This document shows positions 39,888 to 44,291 of a stretch of DNA of 44,291 nt, piece after piece. The DNA is from Pseudomonas sp. GD03858 (GTDB lineage: Bacteria; Pseudomonadota; Gammaproteobacteria; Pseudomonadales; Pseudomonadaceae): the NCBI RefSeq assembly GCF_029840925.1, contig NZ_JAOCDM010000036.1, positions 1 to 44,291 of the forward strand, read 5' to 3'. Each line of letters begins with the position of its first letter. The first letter of the stretch is position 1. The notes under the pieces are model-generated. The model made no database searches. It was not told where the DNA came from and was given only the letters and a program-made list of their open reading frames with translations. The translations under genes were made by a program, and so were the position numbers.

Positions 39888-40501
39888 CGGACGTAGAAGA
39901 ACACCGCGACGAAGTGCATCAGGCTGCCGGCGATGACGAACAGGTGCCAGATGCCGTGCCAGTGGCGAAAGCGGCTGTCGAAGGCGAAGAAGATGATGCC
40001 GACGGTATAGAACACTCCGCCGGCCGCCAGCCAGGCGAACCCCGCGGCCCCCAGGCTGGACAGCAGCGGCTTGACCGCCACCAGCACGATCCAGCCCATC
40101 ACCGCGTAGATGACGATCGACAGGATCCGCGCCTCCGAGCGCGGCTTGATCTCTTGCAGCATGCCGATCAGCGCCAGCCCCCAGACCACCCCGAACAGGC
40201 TCCAGCCCCACGGCCCGCGCAGGCTCACCAGGCAGAACGGCGTATAGCTGCCGGCGATCAGCAGGTAGATGGACAGGTGGTCGAGCTTGCGCATGACCCG
40301 CTTCGCCCGCCCACGGGTGCTGTGGTAGAGGGTGGAGATGCTGTAGAGCAGCAGCAGGGTGAAGCCGTAGATGGAGAAACTGACGATCTTCCAGGGATCG
40401 CCTTGCAGGCCGGCCGCGACGATCAGCCAGACCGCGCCAATGCAGGCCAGGACCGCACCGACCAGGTGGGTCCAGGCGTTGAAACGTTCACCGTAGTACA
40501 T
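39884..40501 (-). CDS. Hemolysin III (PAQR/HlyIII) family membrane protein
   Basis: A 205-residue protein with seven hydrophobic helices of the PAQR superfamily. The start MYYGERFNAWTHLVGAVLAC is the HlyIII signature with the first conserved histidine. Helix 2-3 holds STLYHSTRGRAKRVMRKLDH with the metal-site His and Asp pattern. The end SRFRHWHGIWHLFVIAGSL carries the last conserved His cluster. It is probably a metal-dependent membrane hydrolase; the haemolysin name is historical. The ATG at 40501 is preceded by the heptamer array; upstream open codons in that array are not coding. The stop overlaps rsmE. Confidence 0.92.
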   Translation of the reverse strand: MYYGERFNAWTHLVGAVLACIGAVWLIVAAGLQGDPWKIVSFSIYGFTLLLLYSISTLYHSTRGRAKRVMRKLDHLSIYLLIAGSYTPFCLVSLRGPWGWSLFGVVWGLALIGMLQEIKPRSEARILSIVIYAVMGWIVLVAVKPLLSSLGAAGFAWLAAGGVFYTVGIIFFAFDSRFRHWHGIWHLFVIAGSLMHFVAVFFYVR

Positions 40502-40523
40502 GCAAGCACAGACCTCCCCCGCG

Positions 40524-40741
40524 GCCTCAAGTTTCAAGCTGCAAGCTGCAAGCTGCAAGCTGCAAGCTGCAAGCTGCAAGCTGCAAGCCTCAAGCCTCAA
40601 GCCTCAAGCCTCAAGCCTCAAGCCTCAAGCCTCAAGCCTCAAGTGAAAAGCAGATTGCACCAACCTGGGCCCGATTCAAATGGCGAGCCCACCACTAATC
40701 AGCTTGCCGCTTGCAGCTTGCAGCTTGCAGCTTGCAAAGCT
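40524..40741. repeat. Bipartite inverted heptamer array, locus 3
   Basis: The left block (40524-40643) is a run of seven or so GCAAGCT units followed by about eight CAAGCCT units, with no gaps. The right block (40700-40741) is inverted (AGCTTGC units) and lies inside the 3' end of the CheW-like gene. The spacer is about 55 bases. Confidence 0.92.
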
Positions 40742-41192
40742 CAGCTTCGCGTACCAACCTTTCCAACCCCGCCAGGTCAGGCACCCGCGCCACCTGCTCG
40801 CCCACCTGCACCGCCGCCAGCTCCAGCGCGGCCAGCGGCACATCCACATAGTTGAGCTGGCTATCGAGCTTGCACGAGCGCGGAATGCCCTGCAGCAGCA
40901 CCGCCAGGTAGCGCAAGCCGGTATCGCCCAGCGCGTTGAGCACGACGATCCGCGCCCGCTCGCCACACACGGTCTGGCCGCCACAGGCCGCCTCGAAGCC
41001 GATCAGCGGCAAGCGCTGCTGGCGCCAGTCGACCCACCCCAGATGCCAAGCCGGATCGCCCGGCTCGCAGGCCAGGGCGCGATGGCCGATCAGCTCGGCC
41101 ACCGCCACATTGGGCAGCACCAGGGTACGGTCGCCCAAGGGCAGCAGCAACCCGGTCAGGCTGCTGCGCTGGCCGGCGATATGCTCAAGCAT
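40695..41192 (-). CDS. chpC: CheW-like protein (ChpC-type)
   Basis: A 165-residue CheW-domain adaptor, probably coupling a receptor to the ChpA kinase in twitching-motility chemotaxis. The CheW fold is seen in GLLLPLGDRTLVLPNVAVAE, PGDPAWHLGWVDWRQQRLPL and the end LAVLLQGIPRSCKLDSQLNY. The ATG overlaps the chpA stop by eight bases (ATGCTTGA), so translation is coupled. The last 15 or so residues (ELCKLQAASCKRQAD) are encoded by the heptamer repeat, so they are probably a recent extension of a gene that used to end just before. Confidence 0.88.
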   Translation of the reverse strand: MLEHIAGQRSSLTGLLLPLGDRTLVLPNVAVAELIGHRALACEPGDPAWHLGWVDWRQQRLPLIGFEAACGGQTVCGERARIVVLNALGDTGLRYLAVLLQGIPRSCKLDSQLNYVDVPLAALELAAVQVGEQVARVPDLAGLERLVREAELCKLQAASCKRQAD

Positions 41193-44100
41193 GAGGCTGG
41201 CTCCAGTGGGCGATGCTCTGCAACAGGACCGACTCCTGATAAGGCTTGCCAAGGTATTCGTTGACGCCGATGGCCATGGCCCGGTCGCGATGCTTCTGCC
41301 CGGTGCGCGAGGTGATCATGATGATCGGCAGCTGCTTCAGGCGCTCGTCGCGACGGATCCGCGTGGCCACCTCGAAGCCGTCCATGCGCGGCATCTCGAT
41401 GTCCAGCAGCAGCACATCCGGGCGATGCTCCTCCAGCTGGGCCATGGCATCGACGCCATCCTTGGCGGTCAGCACGCTCATGCCGTGGCGTTCGAGCAAG
41501 CGGCTGGTAACCTTGCGCACGGTCACCGAGTCGTCCACCACCATCACCAGCAACGGCCGCCGCGGCGCCGGCCCGGTCAGCGCGTGCTGGCCGTCGGCTG
41601 CGCCCGGCAGCCGCGCCAGGCGCCGTTGCTGGCCACGCAGTTGGCCGAGCAGGTCGAGAATCAGCACCACCCGGCCGTCACCCAGCAAGGTTGCGCCCGA
41701 CAGCCCCGGCACCGCGGCGAACTGCGGGCCGAGGCTCTTGACCACGATTTCGCGGCTGGGCGACAGGCTGTCGACCTGGATGGCAAACGACTGTTCGTGG
41801 GAATGGGTCAGCAGCACCGGCAGCGGCACGCTCTGGCCCAGCAGGCTGGAGTGGCCGCTGCCCTGCAGCAGCTCGCCCAGATAGCGCAGCGCGTAGTCGT
41901 GCCCGGCGTAGGTGTAGCGCGGCGGATCGAGCCGGTAGCAGGCCTCGAGTTCCGCCGGCGGCACGCGCACGATCCCCTCGATGGTGTTCAGCGGGATGGC
42001 GTACTGCTCATCCTCGACATGAACCATCAGCGCCCGGTTCACCGACACGGTGAACGGCAGGCGGATCAGAAAACGCGCGCCTTTGCCCGGGCTGGACTCG
42101 ATGCTCATGGCACCGCCCAGCTGCTTGACCTCCTCGTGGACCACGTCCATGCCCAGGCCGCGCCCGGAAATCTGGGTGATCTTCTCGGCGGTGGAAAACC
42201 CCGGGCGCAGGATGAACTGCAGGATCTCGTGGTCGCTCAGGCGCGCCTGCGGATCGAGCAGGCCGCGCTTGATCGCTTTGTTGCGCACCGCCTCCAGCGG
42301 CACCCCGGCGCCGTCGTCGCTCATCTCGATGACGATGTCAGCGCCTTCGTGCAGCAGGTTCAGGTGGATGGTGCCCTGCTCCGGCTTGCCTGCCGCCAGG
42401 CGCGCCTCGCGCGATTCCAGGCCGTGGTCGACGGCGTTGCGCAGCATGTGCTCGAGCGGCGCGACCATGCGCTCCAGCACGCTGCGGTCCAACTCGCCCT
42501 CGGCGTTGCCGACCACCAGCTCGACCTGCTTGCCCAGCTCGCTGGCCACCTGCCGCACCACCCGCTGCAAGCGCGGCACCAGGCGCTCGAACGGCACCAT
42601 CAGGGTGGCGGTCAGGCCTTCCTGCAGCTGGCTGTTGACCCGTGCCTGCTGCTGCAGGAGACCGTGCGCTTCCTGGGCGCGCTGGAGCAGGGTCTCCTTG
42701 AGGTCGAGCAGGTCCGAGGTCGACTCGAACAAGGCGCGGGACAGCTGCTGCAACTGCGAGTGGCGATCCATCTCCAGCGGGTCGAAATCGTCGTAGGTGT
42801 CGCCTTCGAGCTGCTGGCGGCTGGAGATCCGCCCCTGGGTCTCGATGTCCAGGCGCAACAGCTGGTCGCGCATGCGCTCCAGCGTGGTCTCCATCTCGTT
42901 GAGGGCGAACTGGGCGTCGTTGACCTGTTGCTCGATGCGTCCGCGGATCACCGAGTGTTCGCCGGCCAGGTTGCCCAGGTCGTCCAGCAGCTCGGCATCG
43001 ACCTTGACCATGTCCCCGGTCCGCTCGGGGGCGGCGGCGGGCGCTTCGGCGGGGGCCGACTCGGCCTGGGGCTGGCCAGCGACACTGTCGGTCAGCGCGG
43101 CGCTGGAGAAATTGCGGATATAGTCGATCAGCGCCGTCGCCGCGTGCAGCGGCTGGCCCAGCCGCGCGGCATCGAGCATGTGCGCCAGACGGTCATGGCA
43201 GTTCTGCAGCAGGCTGAACAGCGGCGCGGTCGGTGGCAGGCGCCCGGCGGCCAGCAGCTCGTAGAGGAACTCCAGCTCGTGCGCCAGGTCGCCGATCGCG
43301 GCGATCTCGACCATGCGCGCGCCACCCTTGAGGGTATGCAGGTCGCGCAGCAGGTTCTCCACCTCGACCGTGCCACGCGGATCGGCCTGCCAGCGCGCCA
43401 GGGACTCGGCGGCGCTTTCGAGAATGTCCGAGCTCTCCTCGAGGAACACCTCGAGCAGCTCCTTGTCACTGGCGGCCTCTTGCTGGTCGCCCGGCGACTC
43501 GACCACGCCGGGAGGCGGCGCGCCGTGGCGGAATTCACGCAGCTCGCCGAGCAACGCCGCCGCCGATACCGGTGGCTGCCCCTGGCGCAGGCTCTGCAGC
43601 ATCTCGGCCAGGGCGGCATGGCTACGCCCGAGCAGCTCGAACAGTGCCGGGCTGGCGCCCAGGCGGCGGTCCACCAGCGCTTCGTAGAGCAGCGCGAGTT
43701 CCTGGGCCAGCACCTCGACCGCGCCGATCGCCGCCATCTGCGCGCCGCCCTTCAGGGTCAGCATGTCGTGCTGCAGCACGGACAACGCCGAGACACTGTC
43801 CGGGTCCTGCCGCCACTGGTGCAATGCCTGGTTGGCGCCATCGAGAATGTCCCCGGCTTCCTCGAGGAACAGCTCGACGACGGCAGGGTCAGGCAACTCG
43901 CCCGCGACGATCAGCGGCGTCACCGCGTCGGCGCCGACCAAACCCATGGCGGCCGGGTCTAGGGCATCGTCGAGCAGGCCGTAGAGGGCCGCCAGGCATT
44001 CCGGGCGGGCGCTGGGGTCCTGCCCGGCGGCGATCTCGTCGAACAGATCGAGCAGCGCTTCGTGGGCCTGCCGGGCGACGTCGAAGAAGCGCGGCGTCAC

Positions 44101-44291
44101 CGCCAGGCTGCCCTCCTCCACCGCGCCGTACAGGTCCAGCAGGCCTTCGCAGACCTCGTCCACCTGCCACAGCTCGGCCTGGTGCGCGCCGTGGCCCAGG
44201 GTGGTCATTTCATCGAGCAGCAACTGCAGTTCGTGGTGCTGCGTGGGATCGCCCTGCCAATGCGCCAGGCGGGCCTCGGCGTCGAGCAGGA
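41185..44291 (-). CDS. chpA: ChpA/PilL-type hybrid chemotaxis histidine kinase, N-terminal part outside window
   Basis: The C-terminal 1035 or so residues of a large CheA-like kinase of the pilus chemotaxis pathway. From the window edge inward come three Hpt-like modules, the dimerisation segment, the ATPase domain (LRNAVDHGLESREARLAAGK, MSDDGAGVP, GRGLGMDVV), a CheW domain (VHVEDEQYAIPLNTIEGIVR) and a C-terminal REC domain with Asp in VLLLDIEMPRMDG. Only one Hpt module in view keeps its phospho-histidine (DLHTLKGGARM, codon 43336-43338). The others read DMLTLKGGAQM and DEMTTLGHGAH and lack it. The frame stays open to the last base, so the gene continues beyond the window. Confidence 0.93.
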   Translation of the reverse strand, partial: LLDAEARLAHWQGDPTQHHELQLLLDEMTTLGHGAHQAELWQVDEVCEGLLDLYGAVEEGSLAVTPRFFDVARQAHEALLDLFDEIAAGQDPSARPECLAALYGLLDDALDPAAMGLVGADAVTPLIVAGELPDPAVVELFLEEAGDILDGANQALHQWRQDPDSVSALSVLQHDMLTLKGGAQMAAIGAVEVLAQELALLYEALVDRRLGASPALFELLGRSHAALAEMLQSLRQGQPPVSAAALLGELREFRHGAPPPGVVESPGDQQEAASDKELLEVFLEESSDILESAAESLARWQADPRGTVEVENLLRDLHTLKGGARMVEIAAIGDLAHELEFLYELLAAGRLPPTAPLFSLLQNCHDRLAHMLDAARLGQPLHAATALIDYIRNFSSAALTDSVAGQPQAESAPAEAPAAAPERTGDMVKVDAELLDDLGNLAGEHSVIRGRIEQQVNDAQFALNEMETTLERMRDQLLRLDIETQGRISSRQQLEGDTYDDFDPLEMDRHSQLQQLSRALFESTSDLLDLKETLLQRAQEAHGLLQQQARVNSQLQEGLTATLMVPFERLVPRLQRVVRQVASELGKQVELVVGNAEGELDRSVLERMVAPLEHMLRNAVDHGLESREARLAAGKPEQGTIHLNLLHEGADIVIEMSDDGAGVPLEAVRNKAIKRGLLDPQARLSDHEILQFILRPGFSTAEKITQISGRGLGMDVVHEEVKQLGGAMSIESSPGKGARFLIRLPFTVSVNRALMVHVEDEQYAIPLNTIEGIVRVPPAELEACYRLDPPRYTYAGHDYALRYLGELLQGSGHSSLLGQSVPLPVLLTHSHEQSFAIQVDSLSPSREIVVKSLGPQFAAVPGLSGATLLGDGRVVLILDLLGQLRGQQRRLARLPGAADGQHALTGPAPRRPLLVMVVDDSVTVRKVTSRLLERHGMSVLTAKDGVDAMAQLEEHRPDVLLLDIEMPRMDGFEVATRIRRDERLKQLPIIMITSRTGQKHRDRAMAIGVNEYLGKPYQESVLLQSIAHWSQPHA

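Noticed and set aside
39884..40600. A longer hemolysin III protein starting at 40600.
   Set aside because: The extra 33 residues are encoded by the heptamer array (repeated SLQLAAC-type peptide), and the family start MYYGERFN is at 40501.
40524..40643. Possible CRISPR array.
   Set aside because: The units are 7 bp and directly adjacent with no unique spacers, and no cas gene is nearby.
40936..43962. A 1008-codon open frame on the plus strand, antisense to chpA.
   Set aside because: It is a GC-rich shadow of the chpA frame: it has no recognisable domain, its composition is dominated by Gln, His, Ala, Gly and Arg, and chpA has clear kinase motifs.

Overview
The window is core chromosome of a fluorescent pseudomonad of the Pseudomonas putida group. 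The evidence is high GC coding sequence throughout, P. putida-type REP palindromes in most gaps between transcription units, and a gene order I recall from P. putida: fba, pgk, epd, tkt, an ArsR-type methyltransferase regulator, metK, ligB, mltA, ahcY, metF, bioA, rsmE and the pilus chemotaxis genes. No prophage, insertion sequence, transposase, CRISPR array, defence island, tRNA or rRNA gene was recognised.

Layout. 1-4188: an MdtD-like drug exporter (5' end outside the window), the rRNA-directed helicase DbpA and a YhiN/RdsA flavoprotein. 4400-9012: YccS-type membrane protein, an orphan periplasmic solute-binding protein, an ElaA-type acetyltransferase, and a small winged-helix protein paired with a YgjP-type metalloprotease. 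9052-11169: a REC-PAS-GGDEF-EAL c-di-GMP protein. 11443-17753 (all minus): the sugar-phosphate cluster tkt, epd, pgk, fba with two small lipoproteins among them. 18017-20219: ArsR/methyltransferase regulator and metK behind a strong palindrome. 20364-24753: exported LigB, a DUF1090 protein, a c-type cytochrome, MltA and a MAPEG protein. 24785-27630: EamA transporter, CPA1 Na+/H+ antiporter and acyl-CoA thioesterase. 27734-30347: SAH riboswitch, ahcY, metF. 30464-33371: a second orphan solute-binding protein and an RhlE-type helicase. 33521-37514: YceI, cytochrome b561, a secreted-type FAD amine oxidase with a low-complexity tail, and an unknown protein. 37588-40501: bioA, rsmE, hemolysin III. 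40695-44291 (minus): a CheW-like protein and the C-terminal part of a ChpA/PilL hybrid kinase.

Functional themes. The best connected set is the activated methyl cycle: metK makes S-adenosylmethionine (SAM), ahcY clears S-adenosylhomocysteine (SAH) and metF supplies methyl groups. Two separate SAM/SAH sensing devices appear to govern it within 10 kb, an RNA switch in front of ahcY and an ArsR protein with a methyltransferase-like domain in front of metK. The second theme is central carbon metabolism (tkt, epd, pgk, fba).

No clearly new multi-gene system is present. The most unusual signals are three bipartite inverted arrays of a 7-bp repeat, one of which runs into the 3' end of the CheW-like gene. 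Others are the pseudoknot/Shine-Dalgarno arrangement of the riboswitch leader, a possibly leaderless regulator gene beside a perfect 24-bp palindrome, an EAL domain with a substituted catalytic position, and a duplicated 18-bp intergenic motif.
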